Of a stretch of DNA of 64,000 nucleotides, positions 25,992 to 34,583 are shown piece after piece. Position 1 is the stretch's first letter; every line of letters begins with the position of its first letter. The notes under the pieces are model-generated. The model worked only from the letters and a program-made list of their open reading frames with translations. It was not told where the DNA came from and searched no databases. Both the position numbers and the translations under genes were made by a program. Origin of the DNA: Halalkalicoccus sp. CG83 (GTDB lineage: Archaea > Halobacteriota > Halobacteria > Halobacteriales > Halalkalicoccaceae). Location of the stretch: the NCBI RefSeq assembly GCF_037081715.1, contig NZ_JAZDDH010000001.1, forward strand, positions 2,170,001-2,234,000, written 5' to 3'.

Positions 25992-27287
25992 ATGAGTGAC
26001 CGTCCGGCGTCGATGCAGCGCGAGCGGGAGGGCTCGGTTCGGCTCCTGGGGACCGCCCACGTCTCCGCCGACAGCGTCACCGAGGTCGAGGAGGCCATCG
26101 AGACCGATCGTCCGGACGTCGTCGCGGTCGAACTCGACGAGGGACGCTACCGACAGCTGAAGGGCGAGCTTCCCGATGACCTCGACGCCGGGGATCTGTT
26201 GCGTGGCAACACCGTCTTCCAGTTCCTCGCCTACTGGATGCTCTCGTACGTCCAGACGCGCCTGGGCGAGCGCTTCGACATCGAACCCGGCGCGGACATG
26301 CGCGCGGCCGTCGAGACCGCCGAATCGCTCGGGCTGGGCGTCGCGCTCGTCGACCGCGAGATCCAGACGACGATGCAGCGCTTCTGGGCGCGGATGACGC
26401 TGCTCGAGAAGCTGAAGCTGGTCGGCGGGCTCTTCCTCGGCGTCTTCGGCATCGGGGGCACGGACGAGGAACCCCTCGACGTGGAGGAGCTCACGGACGC
26501 CGACGTCGTCACCGCGATGATGGCCGAGTTCCGCCGCTTCTCCCCGGGCGGCGCGGAGGCGCTGATCGATGAGCGCGACGCCTACATCGCTCACGAACTC
26601 CTCGCGCTTCGCGAGCGCGGCCACGACGTGCTCGCGGTCGTCGGCGCGGGCCACCGCGAGGGGATCGAACGCTACCTCGAGGAGCCCGAGCGGCTCCCCC
26701 CGATGGAGTCGCTCGTCGGCACCGCCCGAGAAGGACGCTTCTCGTGGTACAAACTGATCGGCTATCTGATCGCCTTCGGCTTTCTCGCCTTCTTCTTCCT
26801 GCTCGCGATGGCCGGAGTTCGTGACGGCTTTCTCCTCCGGTTGTTCGCGGCGTGGTTCCTCTTCAACGGGGTCTTCGCGTTCACGTTGGCGAAGGTCGCA
26901 GGCGCCCACTGGTCGAGCGCGGGCGTCGGCGGGGCGATCGCCTGGATGACCAGCGTCAACCCGCTGCTCGCGCCGGGCTGGTTCGCGGGCTACGTCGAGC
27001 TGCGTCACATCTCGGTGAACGTCGCCGACATCGGCCGGCTCAACGAGATCATCGCCGACGAGGAGAGCCCGATCACGGAGCTGTTCGGGCGGATGCTCGA
27101 GGTACCCCTCTTCCGGCTGATCGCGGTGGTCGCGGCGACGAACGTCGGCAGCATCATCGCGACGCTGCTGTTCCCGGTCGTCGTGCTGCCGTGGCTCGCT
27201 GCGGACATCGGTGGCGTCGGTGCCGTCGCGGATCGAATGCTCGCGGGCGCACGCAACAGCGCCGAGCTCATCTGGGGGCTGGTCTGA
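25992..27287 (+). CDS. TraB/PrgY family membrane protein
   Basis: 431-aa protein with an N-terminal TraB/GumN/Tiki-type domain (residues about 12-230) containing the signature LLGTAHVSADSV and VVAVELDEGR. A C-terminal region has four to five membrane segments. Family members include the enterococcal pheromone-shutdown proteins and are probable metalloproteases. It overlaps the M50 protease gene by 1 nt (TGATG), pointing to coupled translation. The start ATG at 25992 is the first with family sequence. Confidence 0.88.
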   Translation: MSDRPASMQREREGSVRLLGTAHVSADSVTEVEEAIETDRPDVVAVELDEGRYRQLKGELPDDLDAGDLLRGNTVFQFLAYWMLSYVQTRLGERFDIEPGADMRAAVETAESLGLGVALVDREIQTTMQRFWARMTLLEKLKLVGGLFLGVFGIGGTDEEPLDVEELTDADVVTAMMAEFRRFSPGGAEALIDERDAYIAHELLALRERGHDVLAVVGAGHREGIERYLEEPERLPPMESLVGTAREGRFSWYKLIGYLIAFGFLAFFFLLAMAGVRDGFLLRLFAAWFLFNGVFAFTLAKVAGAHWSSAGVGGAIAWMTSVNPLLAPGWFAGYVELRHISVNVADIGRLNEIIADEESPITELFGRMLEVPLFRLIAVVAATNVGSIIATLLFPVVVLPWLAADIGGVGAVADRMLAGARNSAELIWGLV

Positions 27288-27901
27288 TGAGCGTCGTCAC
27301 CGTCGGCTCGATCCGCTTCAGCGGCGGAGAGCTCCGCGACCTCCTGCTCGCGTGGCTCGCCCTCGGCGTCGCCTTCGCGCTGTTCTTCGCGGGCGGCGCC
27401 GAGGGCGTTGCCCGAGGCGCGTTCCTTCCGCTACTCTTCATCAGCATGCTCACCGCCGGCGTCGGCTTCCTGCTCCACGAGATCGCACACAAGGTCGTCG
27501 CCGTCCGCTTCGGCCAGCGCGCGGCGTTCAAGGCCGACTACGGCATGCTCTTCATCGCGATCGTCAGCGCGATGGCGGGTTTCATCTTCGCCGCGCCCGG
27601 CGCGGTCCACCACCGCGGGCGGATCACGAAACGCGAGAACGGGCTGATCGCGCTCGCCGGACCCGTCACGAACCTCGTTCTCGCCGTCGCGTTCGTGCCG
27701 CTGCTGCTCGGCGGCGGCTTTCTCGCCCGATTGGGGCTCTACGGCGTCGGTATCAACCTGCTGCTCGCGGCGTTCAACATGATCCCGTTCGGCCCCCTCG
27801 ACGGGAAGACGGTGCTCTCCTGGAGCCTACCGGTCTTCCTCGCGGCGTTCGGCGTCAGCGTCGCGCTCGCGCTCGGAGCGGCCTCCGTGTTCCTGTTCTG
27901 A
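27287..27901 (+). CDS. M50-type intramembrane metalloprotease
   Basis: 204-aa polytopic protease of the site-2/peptidase M50 family. The zinc motif HEIAHKVVA is within the second or third membrane segment (around residue 64-68). The second metal motif NMIPFGPLDGK is near 165-175. It cleaves substrates inside the membrane. It starts within the stop of the TraB-like gene, so the pair likely acts together at the membrane. No PDZ domain is present, which makes it a minimal form. Confidence 0.92.
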   Translation: MSVVTVGSIRFSGGELRDLLLAWLALGVAFALFFAGGAEGVARGAFLPLLFISMLTAGVGFLLHEIAHKVVAVRFGQRAAFKADYGMLFIAIVSAMAGFIFAAPGAVHHRGRITKRENGLIALAGPVTNLVLAVAFVPLLLGGGFLARLGLYGVGINLLLAAFNMIPFGPLDGKTVLSWSLPVFLAAFGVSVALALGAASVFLF

Positions 27902-27985
27902 GCGGGAATCCCCGTACGATGGACGAGAGGTGCTCACGACTCTACAGGCGTAGTGGGAGCCGGACGAGAAGCGGCGGCCGCCGGA

Positions 27986-28147
27986 TCAGAACTCGAACGT
28001 CCCGATCCAGCGGTCGCTACCGTGGGCCGGACAGAACGACTCGTGGTTCCGCTTACAGTTGGGATCCATACACCACCCACACTCACACCAGTGGCGTAGC
28101 GATCGCTCCGGGATCGCACGTCGACAGAGCGTGCATTTCGCCACCAT
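27986..28147 (-). CDS. Small zinc-finger protein, 53 aa
   Basis: 53-aa Cys/His-rich protein with pairs CTLC, CECGWC, CKRNH and CPAH, enough for two zinc sites. It is basic rather than acidic. The ATG at 28147 lies between two copies of ACCATATG, one overlapping the start and one 14 nt upstream; an in-frame ATG 5 codons upstream is also possible. No partner gene is co-directional. A DNA/RNA-binding or adaptor role is plausible but unproven. Confidence 0.65.
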   Translation of the reverse strand: MVAKCTLCRRAIPERSLRHWCECGWCMDPNCKRNHESFCPAHGSDRWIGTFEF

Positions 28148-28276
28148 ATGTAGTGTTACCATATGACACATCAAAGTCCTTTCGGCGCGAATCAGCCACG
28201 AGGGCCGAGTCCGCGCCAGCCTCGCGCTCGGCGGACCGTTCGCGCCTCCCGTCTTTCGGCGAACGGACGAACGCCG

Positions 28277-29230
28277 TCAACGGTTTCGGGCGGGAGCCGG
28301 CGATCGTCGGTCGTCTCCTCGCTCGACCGGCACCCGCCGACCCTTCGCCCGCTCGGCCAGTCGCTCGACGCGCTCGTCGGTCGGCGGGTGGGTCGAGAGG
28401 ATGCGTTCGAGGGGGTGTTCGTCGCGCTCGACGGGAATCCGGAACGGACCGATTCGGGGCATCGACGCGCGCTCGATCTTTCGCAACGCCCGCGCGAGCG
28501 CGAGCGGGTCGCCGGTCACCTCGGCCGCACGGTCGTCGGCCGCGAACTCACGACGACGCGAGCGAGAGCGGGCGAACGCCGTCACCAGGAACACCCCGAG
28601 GCCGACCACCGCGCCGATCGCCGCACGAATCCGCAGCGCGAGGTTGTCGGGCCGGCCGGTGATCCAGACGAGCCCGCGGCCGATGCCGGTCAGCGCGAGC
28701 GCGACCGGGGCTGCGACGACCAGCGCGACGCCCACGAGGGTCTGTACCGTGGCGTAGACCATCGCCCTGACGAGACCGTCGTCGTTCTCGAGGTGGGCAA
28801 GTTCGTGAGCGAGGATCCCGGTCAGTTCGTTGCCGTCGAGCAGCTGAAAGAGCCAGACGTCGAGGACGAGCGCACCGCGTCGGGAGCTACCCAGTGCGAG
28901 GGCGTTCGGCGCGCCGAGCGACGCCACGAGCAGGTCGGGCCGATCGAGGTCCATGCGCTCGACGAGCCGATCGACGCGGCGGTGGATCCCCGGGGCCCGC
29001 CCGCGCGGGAGCGCCCGGGCGTCGAGGCTCCGCAGCAGTCCGACGGTGCCGAAGCGGTAACTGAAATAACCCGAAAGGACGGTTCCGAGGACCAACGCCG
29101 TGACCAGCACGGCCGGATCGGGCCGGCCGGCGACGATCGTGGCGAGCAGCAGATAGCCCAGGGAGGCGGCGACGAGATAGCCCGCCAGCACGAACAGCCC
29201 GATCAGGACGGCGAGCGTGCGGCGTCCCAT
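28277..29230 (-). CDS. M48 family metalloprotease (HtpX-like)
   Basis: 317-aa membrane zinc protease for quality control of membrane proteins. Two N-terminal membrane segments cover residues 5-65. The zinc motif HELAHLEND is near residue 140-148, two further hydrophobic segments follow, and the downstream ligand region EFAADDRAA is near 225-235. ATG at 29230 (MGRRTLAVL) is chosen as the immediate start of the first membrane segment. It is divergent from purM. Confidence 0.92.
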   Translation of the reverse strand: MGRRTLAVLIGLFVLAGYLVAASLGYLLLATIVAGRPDPAVLVTALVLGTVLSGYFSYRFGTVGLLRSLDARALPRGRAPGIHRRVDRLVERMDLDRPDLLVASLGAPNALALGSSRRGALVLDVWLFQLLDGNELTGILAHELAHLENDDGLVRAMVYATVQTLVGVALVVAAPVALALTGIGRGLVWITGRPDNLALRIRAAIGAVVGLGVFLVTAFARSRSRRREFAADDRAAEVTGDPLALARALRKIERASMPRIGPFRIPVERDEHPLERILSTHPPTDERVERLAERAKGRRVPVERGDDRRSPAPARNR

Positions 29231-29315
29231 AGTGGCGAGTAGGGATCGGGGACCGAAACGCCTGTCGGACGGCCGAAACGGTGGGCTTTTGCCCGCACCG
29301 CGCGCGCACTCGGCC

Positions 29316-30290
29316 ATGACCGAGGACGGAGACGAACTCACGTATTCGGACGCAGGGGTCGACATCGCCGACAGCGAGGCGGCGACCGCGGCGCTGGTCT
29401 CGGCCGTCGGGGAGTCGGCGGGCGACTACGCGGGGTTGCTCGACATCGGCGATCGGTATCTCGCGCTGGCGACCGACGGCGTCGGCACCAAACTACTGGT
29501 CGCGGAGGCTCTAGAGGATTACTCGACGATCGGCATCGACTGCATCGCGATGAACGCGAACGACCTCGTCGCGGCGGGGATCGGACCGGTCGCGTTCGTC
29601 GACTACCTCGCGGTCGAGGCGCCCGACGAGACGGACGCCGAGCAGATCGGTGAGGGACTCTCCGCGGGCGCCTCGGCGGCCGGCGTCGAACTCGTCGGCG
29701 GCGAGACGGCGGTGATGCCCGAGGTGATCTCGGGGCTCGACCTGGCGGGTACGTGTGCGGGGCTAGCCCCGAAGGACGCGGTCTTCGAGGGGCGAGCCGA
29801 GCCCGGCGACGCGCTCGTGGGCTGGGCATCGAGCGGAATCCACTCGAACGGGCTGACGCTCGCCAGGAAGGCCGCGACCCGCGAGGGCGGGTACGACGAC
29901 CCGTTCCCCGGCTCCGACGACGACCGAAGCGTCGGCGAGATCCTCCTGGAGCCGACCCGGATCTACGCCGACCTGCTCGAACCGATGCGTTCCCACGGGG
30001 TTCGCGGGGCCGCCCACGTCACCGGCGGCGGGTGGACCAACCTCGAACGGCTCGGCGAACACCGCTACGTCGTCGACGACCCCTTTCCGGCCCAGCCAGT
30101 CTTCGAGTACGTTCAGGAGCGGGGCAACGTCTCCGAGGCGGAGATGCACCGAACGTTCAACATGGGGACGGGCTTCGTCGCCGCGCTTCCCGAGGACGCC
30201 GCCGAGTCGTTGGCCGACGAGACGGACGGCCGGGTGATCGGCCGCGTCGAGGAGGGCGACGGCGTCGAGATCCGCGGGCTCTCGCTGTAG
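29316..30290 (+). CDS. purM: Phosphoribosylformylglycinamidine cyclo-ligase
   Basis: 324-aa AIR synthetase, fifth step of de novo purine synthesis, closing the imidazole ring with ATP. Landmarks are YSDAGVDIADSE near the N-terminus, the ATP-binding VGTKLLVAEAL, the IDCIAMNANDLVAAGIGP segment and HVTGGGWTNLERL toward the C-terminus. The length and start match the family. It lies alone and converges with the RNA ligase gene (stops 2 nt apart). Confidence 0.95.
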   Translation: MTEDGDELTYSDAGVDIADSEAATAALVSAVGESAGDYAGLLDIGDRYLALATDGVGTKLLVAEALEDYSTIGIDCIAMNANDLVAAGIGPVAFVDYLAVEAPDETDAEQIGEGLSAGASAAGVELVGGETAVMPEVISGLDLAGTCAGLAPKDAVFEGRAEPGDALVGWASSGIHSNGLTLARKAATREGGYDDPFPGSDDDRSVGEILLEPTRIYADLLEPMRSHGVRGAAHVTGGGWTNLERLGEHRYVVDDPFPAQPVFEYVQERGNVSEAEMHRTFNMGTGFVAALPEDAAESLADETDGRVIGRVEEGDGVEIRGLSL

Positions 30291-30292
30291 GC

Positions 30293-31399
30293 CTACTCGC
30301 GAACGATCGTTCCGTCGAGATACGTGCGGATCTTATCGTTCGTCGACTGGGTCCGCTTGAGAAAGGTGACGACCCGCTCGCCGTCCTCGCGGCGGTCCTC
30401 CTCGATCTCGACCGTCAGCCCCTGATCGCGGAGGTGGTCGAGCAGCGCGTCGAGGACGCCGCTATCGCCACGAACCGTGTGACGCTCGCCGACCCGCCCG
30501 CCGGATTCGACGGTCTCGACGGCGTCGGCCATCGGGAGCAGGATCGCCTCACCGAGCGCCCGGGCGCGCTCCTCGCGGGTCGTGGCCCCTTCCTCGAACT
30601 CGACGGACTGGAACGCCTCGCGGATCAGCCGCCGGAAGAGGAACTCGCGGCCGTAGTCGAACGGCAGCGAGAAGGCGAACGCGAGGTCGCTCCGATGGGT
30701 CGCCGAGGTCGTGTACTTGAGCTGTTCGGAGCCGTCGAGCGACTTCATCACCACCCCCTCACGGCCCTCCTCGTCGAGCGCCTCGACGATCGCCGGGAGC
30801 TCGCGGACGGCCTCCCTTTGCTCGTAGGTTCCGAACAACGGCGTCTGGCCGATCCCGTACTCCTCACAGAGCTCGCGGCGCTCGCGGACCGACAGCGGCT
30901 CGCCGGTCTCCCGGTGGCGGACGTCGAACGCCCGGAGCGCGATCGAGTTCACCCCGGGGTAGTCGTGGGCGGTGTAGGGGTTCTCGGGGCCGATCGCCTC
31001 CATGCAGAGCATCCGCTCGGGGTGATCCTCGAAGAACCCCTCGAGCCCCAGCCCGTCGGCCAACCACGACGTGTACGGACAGACGATCCCGCTTCGCGTG
31101 AACGCGAGCGTCCGACCCTCGATCCGGGCGATCCGGACGTTGTAGCCGTTCAACTTCTCCTCGACGGCGATCCGACCGTCGAACCGTTCGGGGACGCCGG
31201 GATCGATCACGAGCGTCCGGGGCACCTTCGGAAAGCCCCGCACGGCGGTGTCGGCGATCAGGACCGTCCCCCGCTCGAGCCCCCGTCGACCGTCAGGGAG
31301 GTGGCGGTACTCGAGGCCGTCGTAGCGGCGCTCGGTGAACTCATCGCGGAGCTCCTCGAACGTCTCCCGGGAGACGCCGAGGAGTTCGTGCTCTCCCAT
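30293..31399 (-). CDS. ATP-dependent RNA ligase, Rnl3 type
   Basis: 368-aa nucleotidyltransferase that seals RNA ends through a lysyl-AMP intermediate. The adenylation motif I is EKLNGYNVRI near residues 95-104 with nucleophile Lys. Motif IV-like EGVVMKS is near 210 and motif V LKYTT near 220-230. The C-terminal helical extension is typical of archaeal Rnl3 (DUF/TIGR RNA ligase) enzymes. It is divergent from its probable partner at 31508, with 108 nt between starts. The substrate is unknown; tRNA splicing is handled by another ligase in archaea, so a repair role is likely. Confidence 0.9.
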   Translation of the reverse strand: MGEHELLGVSRETFEELRDEFTERRYDGLEYRHLPDGRRGLERGTVLIADTAVRGFPKVPRTLVIDPGVPERFDGRIAVEEKLNGYNVRIARIEGRTLAFTRSGIVCPYTSWLADGLGLEGFFEDHPERMLCMEAIGPENPYTAHDYPGVNSIALRAFDVRHRETGEPLSVRERRELCEEYGIGQTPLFGTYEQREAVRELPAIVEALDEEGREGVVMKSLDGSEQLKYTTSATHRSDLAFAFSLPFDYGREFLFRRLIREAFQSVEFEEGATTREERARALGEAILLPMADAVETVESGGRVGERHTVRGDSGVLDALLDHLRDQGLTVEIEEDRREDGERVVTFLKRTQSTNDKIRTYLDGTIVRE

Positions 31400-31507
31400 G
31401 GGATCAATTAGCACGCGGACGCCAAAAACCTGCGGCGCCGTCGCGGCGGCCCTCTCGATCGGGTTCGCGGTGGTAGCTATTTGTGGATCGGCCCGAATAC
31501 CACGGGT

Positions 31508-32161
31508 ATGCCCGATCACCCGCTCAAACAGCGGTTCGTCCTCGACACGTCGGCGTTTCTCACCAACGAGATCCGCCGCGAGGACGAGGAGCTGGACGAG
31601 ACGCTCCACCGACTGCTCGATCTGGTCGCGGCGGCGAAGCTCGAGCTCAACATCTCCTGTTACATGCCGCCGTCGATCCACACGGAGCTCACGACGATGC
31701 TCGAGGGACGCGACGTCGACGAGGAGGTGTTCTCGAAGCTCAACACGTGGGTGATCAAGAAGAACCCCGCGCGCTTCGAGCTGATGATCCCCGCGGAGAT
31801 CGTCTACGGCTTCATCGACGAGATGAGCGACCGCGTCGATCGCGGGCTACGCGTCTCGGAGAAGGCCGTCCGCAAGGCCGAGGAGTCCCGATCCGAGCCG
31901 GTCGAGGACCGCGATCACGTGACCGAGGTGGACCAGGTGATCAGCGACCTGCGCGAGGAGTACCGCCGGACGCTCAGACAGGGAGTGCTCGACTCGCGGG
32001 AGGACTTCGACCTGCTGATCCTCGCACGCGAGCTCGAAGCGGGCGTCGTCACCGAGGACACCGGCATCGTCGGCTGGGCCGAGGACTTCGGGCTTCGCTA
32101 CCTGAAGGGACGTGACTTCCCGGCGCTGCTGGAGGAGTATCTGCGTACCGCCGACCGCTAG
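31508..32161 (+). CDS. RNA ligase partner protein, PIN-like
   Basis: 217-aa protein of the RNA-ligase-partner family. The PIN-domain acidic residues are visible in [13 protein letters not shown] (9-21), with downstream acidic [11 protein letters not shown] and [17 protein letters not shown] near 165-200. PIN domains cut single-stranded RNA, so cutter and ligase are encoded back to back. ATG at 31508 is chosen because it is the first Met before the conserved [10 protein letters not shown]. It shares a divergent promoter region with the ligase. Confidence 0.9.
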   Translation: MPDHPLKQRFVLDTSAFLTNEIRREDEELDETLHRLLDLVAAAKLELNISCYMPPSIHTELTTMLEGRDVDEEVFSKLNTWVIKKNPARFELMIPAEIVYGFIDEMSDRVDRGLRVSEKAVRKAEESRSEPVEDRDHVTEVDQVISDLREEYRRTLRQGVLDSREDFDLLILARELEAGVVTEDTGIVGWAEDFGLRYLKGRDFPALLEEYLRTADR

Positions 32162-32334
32162 ATGATCGAGCGGTCCCTGTTGGTCTCGACCTCCTCGTTG
32201 ATGACCGCGATGAGGTTCCCGTACGGGACGAACGCGATCATCTCGTCGTCGTCCGTGTAGAGTTCGACGCCGAAGTCGGTCTCCTCGTAGCGCTCGCAGT
32301 CGAGTTCTCCGTCCGGGAGGATTGCACGGAACAT
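32158..32334 (-). CDS. Small hypothetical protein, 58 aa
   Basis: 58-aa acidic protein ([20 protein letters not shown]). The middle [23 protein letters not shown] resembles a small beta-barrel. It overlaps the ligase-partner gene by 4 nt in convergent orientation. Related short proteins are common in haloarchaea, but I do not know a function. An in-frame upstream extension is rejected because its composition is not protein-like. Confidence 0.6.
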   Translation of the reverse strand: MFRAILPDGELDCERYEETDFGVELYTDDDEMIAFVPYGNLIAVINEEVETNRDRSII

Positions 32335-32467
32335 ACTAGATGACTGATCGTCCACGTACTTCAAGCTACCACCGTCGCCCTGCCGGTTCGACGGGGAGGC
32401 GCTCGGAGGATAGCGGCGCAACGGCGACGGCCCGTCGCCCGTGATCCGTCGGGAGAGACGGGGGTTC

Positions 32468-32809
32468 TCAGGGGGCCGGCTCGGGGGAGATCGTCTCGAG
32501 GACCGTCGAGACGCGCTGGAGGAGTCGCTCGACTCGGGGCCGTTCGGTCTCCCAACAGTCGTTCGAGGGATGGTGGGTGGCGAGGACGTCCCGAATCGCC
32601 TCGAGTTGGGCGGCGGTGAACCGGCTCTCGCCCCCGTCGAGCGCGTCGAACGCCTGAAAGACCTCGAGGGGTGGCGGCTCGATTCCGGTCGTGTCGCTTG
32701 CGGTCCCTTCCTGCTCGATTCGGTGGAGGAGCACGTGATGGAGCGTCCAGAGCTCTTCCGGCGGGAGCGAGAGCGTGGTCGGACGGTCCGATCGGGGGTG
32801 GGTGGACAT
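32468..32809 (-). CDS. Hypothetical haloarchaeal protein, 113 aa
   Basis: 113-aa soluble protein, mostly helical. The LSLPPEELWTLHHVLLHRIEQEG segment and the C-terminal heptad-like RVERLLQRVSTVLETI suggest a helical bundle. Similar proteins are widespread in haloarchaea, and their function is unknown. Upstream on the minus strand, GGCTTATGAT around 32848-32857 could be a promoter box A, implying a short leader. Confidence 0.7.
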   Translation of the reverse strand: MSTHPRSDRPTTLSLPPEELWTLHHVLLHRIEQEGTASDTTGIEPPPLEVFQAFDALDGGESRFTAAQLEAIRDVLATHHPSNDCWETERPRVERLLQRVSTVLETISPEPAP

Positions 32810-32998
32810 GTCGGGGTGTACGTCGTGGCCGTATGCACCTATCCATCATAAGCCTTGTTAACAGATCACATCAACCGAGACAGTTCGGACGCCAGGAGTC
32901 AGGCGAGGTGTCGTAAGCGGGACGCGAACGTCAACGCGAGCCGTACCGGTGGCGGAACGATGCGATCGCCGTTCGAGAACCGAAGGTGGGAGGTCTGG

Positions 32999-33295
32999 CT
33001 ACTCCGACAGACCGCCGATGACCTCGCGGTACTCATCTTCCGTGAAGGCCCTGAACGTCTCCGTCTCCACGGCACCGCCGCGGCCGATGGTGAGGACGGC
33101 CTGGGCCGCCGCCTCGTCATCGGGCATCTCGGCGATGTAAACGAGGTCGTATTGGCCGAACGTGAGGTAGAAGTCCCTGAACTCACCGCCGAACTTCTCC
33201 GACACCTGCTTAGCCTGTTCAAGCCGCTCCGGACTCTCGTCCACGTTCCCTATCCCCTCTGATGTCCACTTCGTGAGCGTGATGTACGTTGGCAT
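32999..33295 (-). CDS. GYD domain protein
   Basis: 98-aa protein of the GYD family, a ferredoxin-like fold. The beginning MPTYITLTKWTSEGIGNVD and the mid-protein FYLTFGQYDLVYIAEMPDD (the GxYD signature) identify it. The start at 33295 is preceded by a GGAGG Shine-Dalgarno sequence 8 nt upstream, so the transcript is leadered; a strongly A/T-rich segment about 80-100 nt upstream (33370-33395) could be the promoter. Function is not established. Confidence 0.88.
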   Translation of the reverse strand: MPTYITLTKWTSEGIGNVDESPERLEQAKQVSEKFGGEFRDFYLTFGQYDLVYIAEMPDDEAAAQAVLTIGRGGAVETETFRAFTEDEYREVIGGLSE

Positions 33296-33558
33296 TGTCT
33301 CGTCCTCCCCGGGATTGTACCCTGTCGGCGCTCTCACCGCCGCACCGCTCAAGGTATGAACCTATAGACGAAGTTATATTACTTATAATTATGTACGTTT
33401 GGAGGTGACGACGGAGACGACCAATCGGTGAGGGACCGTGAAACGTCGACGAGAGTATGATATCCCGTCACTACGACGAAACGACGGCAGGCTTCAGTCG
33501 AGCCGGCGGCTACGATCGGTTTGAGAAGGGATTACGGCGAGGACGGATACAACCACAT

Positions 33559-33987
33559 CTAACACCGCCGCTCGCAGACCCGCTCGATGATCCGGCCGGT
33601 CGAGAGCAGCTCGTCGTCGTAGTCCGGCTCCCGCGGGGAGGCGCGTCTGACCTCGCAGGTGATCCCGCGTTCGGCGAGCGCGCGCTCGATCCCCTCGTCG
33701 TCGTGGTGCTGGTCGTGGCCGAGCACGATCACGTCGGGTTCGATCCGCTCGATGGGGACGAAGATGTCCTCCTCGTGGCCCAGCAGGGCGCGATCGACGA
33801 CCTCGAGGGCGGCGACCACGTCCCGGCGCTGACGACCGTCGAGCAGCGGCGGCCGTTTGTGGGTGACGTTCGAGCGGCGAGCGACGATGACGTAGAGCTC
33901 GTCGCCCATGTCGGCGGCCTCCTCGAGGTAGTGAACGTGGCCCGGATGCAACAGGTCGAACGTACCCTGGGCGAGCGCCCTCACCAT
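33559..33987 (-). CDS. ribL: Archaeal FAD synthase (RibL-type cytidylyl/adenylyltransferase)
   Basis: 142-aa nucleotidyltransferase-fold enzyme that transfers AMP from ATP to FMN to make FAD. The N-terminal HxGH motif [14 protein letters not shown] (7-20) binds ATP. ISSTG-type motif appears as [11 protein letters not shown] near the C-terminus. The length equals the archaeal RibL family. It starts inside the 3' end of the JAMM gene (7-nt overlap), so the two are co-translated. Related glycerol-3-phosphate cytidylyltransferases share the motif, so the substrate is probable rather than certain. Confidence 0.88.
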   Translation of the reverse strand: MVRALAQGTFDLLHPGHVHYLEEAADMGDELYVIVARRSNVTHKRPPLLDGRQRRDVVAALEVVDRALLGHEEDIFVPIERIEPDVIVLGHDQHHDDEGIERALAERGITCEVRRASPREPDYDDELLSTGRIIERVCERRC

Positions 33988-34493
33988 CGCGGCCGCCCCT
34001 CGTCCTTGAGTTCGCGGTCGATGTCCTGCTGGTCGAAGTCGAAGAAGGACTCCTCGGGGAGCGAGACGTCGAGCACCTCGAGCTCGCGGGGCTCGCCCCG
34101 GCGGTCGAACGCCCGCCAACAGTCCCGTTCGTAGGGCGCGCCGAGGATCACGTGGACCGATCCGCGGCCGAACGTCTGCAGGTCGGCGTCGCTTGGCTCC
34201 AGTACGCCGTTGGGGTGGGAGTGGATCGAGCCCACCCCCGTGAGATCGTTCGGGATCATGTTCGTCCGCACGGTCGCGCTCACGGGGTTCGACTCGGTTC
34301 CGGGGATCACGAGCACGTCGGTGACGACGGTGCCGTCACGATCGAGTCCGAGCGTTCGGGCCTTCTCACCCCGGAGCATCCCCATGTACTCGTCGGGATG
34401 CGTCTCGGCGGAGGCCTCCAGGGCGAACGTGAGGGTGTCGGCCGCGATACCGATGACCTCGTCGGCTCGGAACAGCGACCCGAACAGTCCCAT
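33981..34493 (-). CDS. JAMM/Mov34 metallopeptidase
   Basis: 170-aa JAB1/MPN-type zinc isopeptidase. The motif [16 protein letters not shown] near residues 112-127 gives the two His and the Asp of the JAMM site, with the upstream catalytic Glu in DEYMGML near 37-43. In haloarchaea such enzymes remove SAMP ubiquitin-like proteins. The start is [12 protein letters not shown] at 34493. The coupling to ribL by a 7-nt overlap suggests a shared operon, with no obvious metabolic link. Confidence 0.9.
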   Translation of the reverse strand: MGLFGSLFRADEVIGIAADTLTFALEASAETHPDEYMGMLRGEKARTLGLDRDGTVVTDVLVIPGTESNPVSATVRTNMIPNDLTGVGSIHSHPNGVLEPSDADLQTFGRGSVHVILGAPYERDCWRAFDRRGEPRELEVLDVSLPEESFFDFDQQDIDRELKDEGRPRW

Positions 34494-34552
34494 ACTCACC
34501 ATCGCCGCCTCCGGATGCTAAACGTTGCGGAACCCCTGACTCGCTTGATAAC

Positions 34553-34560
34553 GGTTAAAC
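34553..34560 (+). promoter_or_regulatory. Box A promoter of the RecJ-like gene
   Basis: GGTTAAAC is centred about 27 nt before the ATG at 34584 in otherwise GC-rich DNA, consistent with a leaderless mRNA and supporting that start. Confidence 0.45.
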
Positions 34561-34583
34561 GGCCCCCACCCAAATGGGGGGCA

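Noticed and set aside
29753-31411. 552-codon plus-strand open frame over purM and the RNA ligase
   Set aside because: It overlaps two genes with clear catalytic motifs in other frames.
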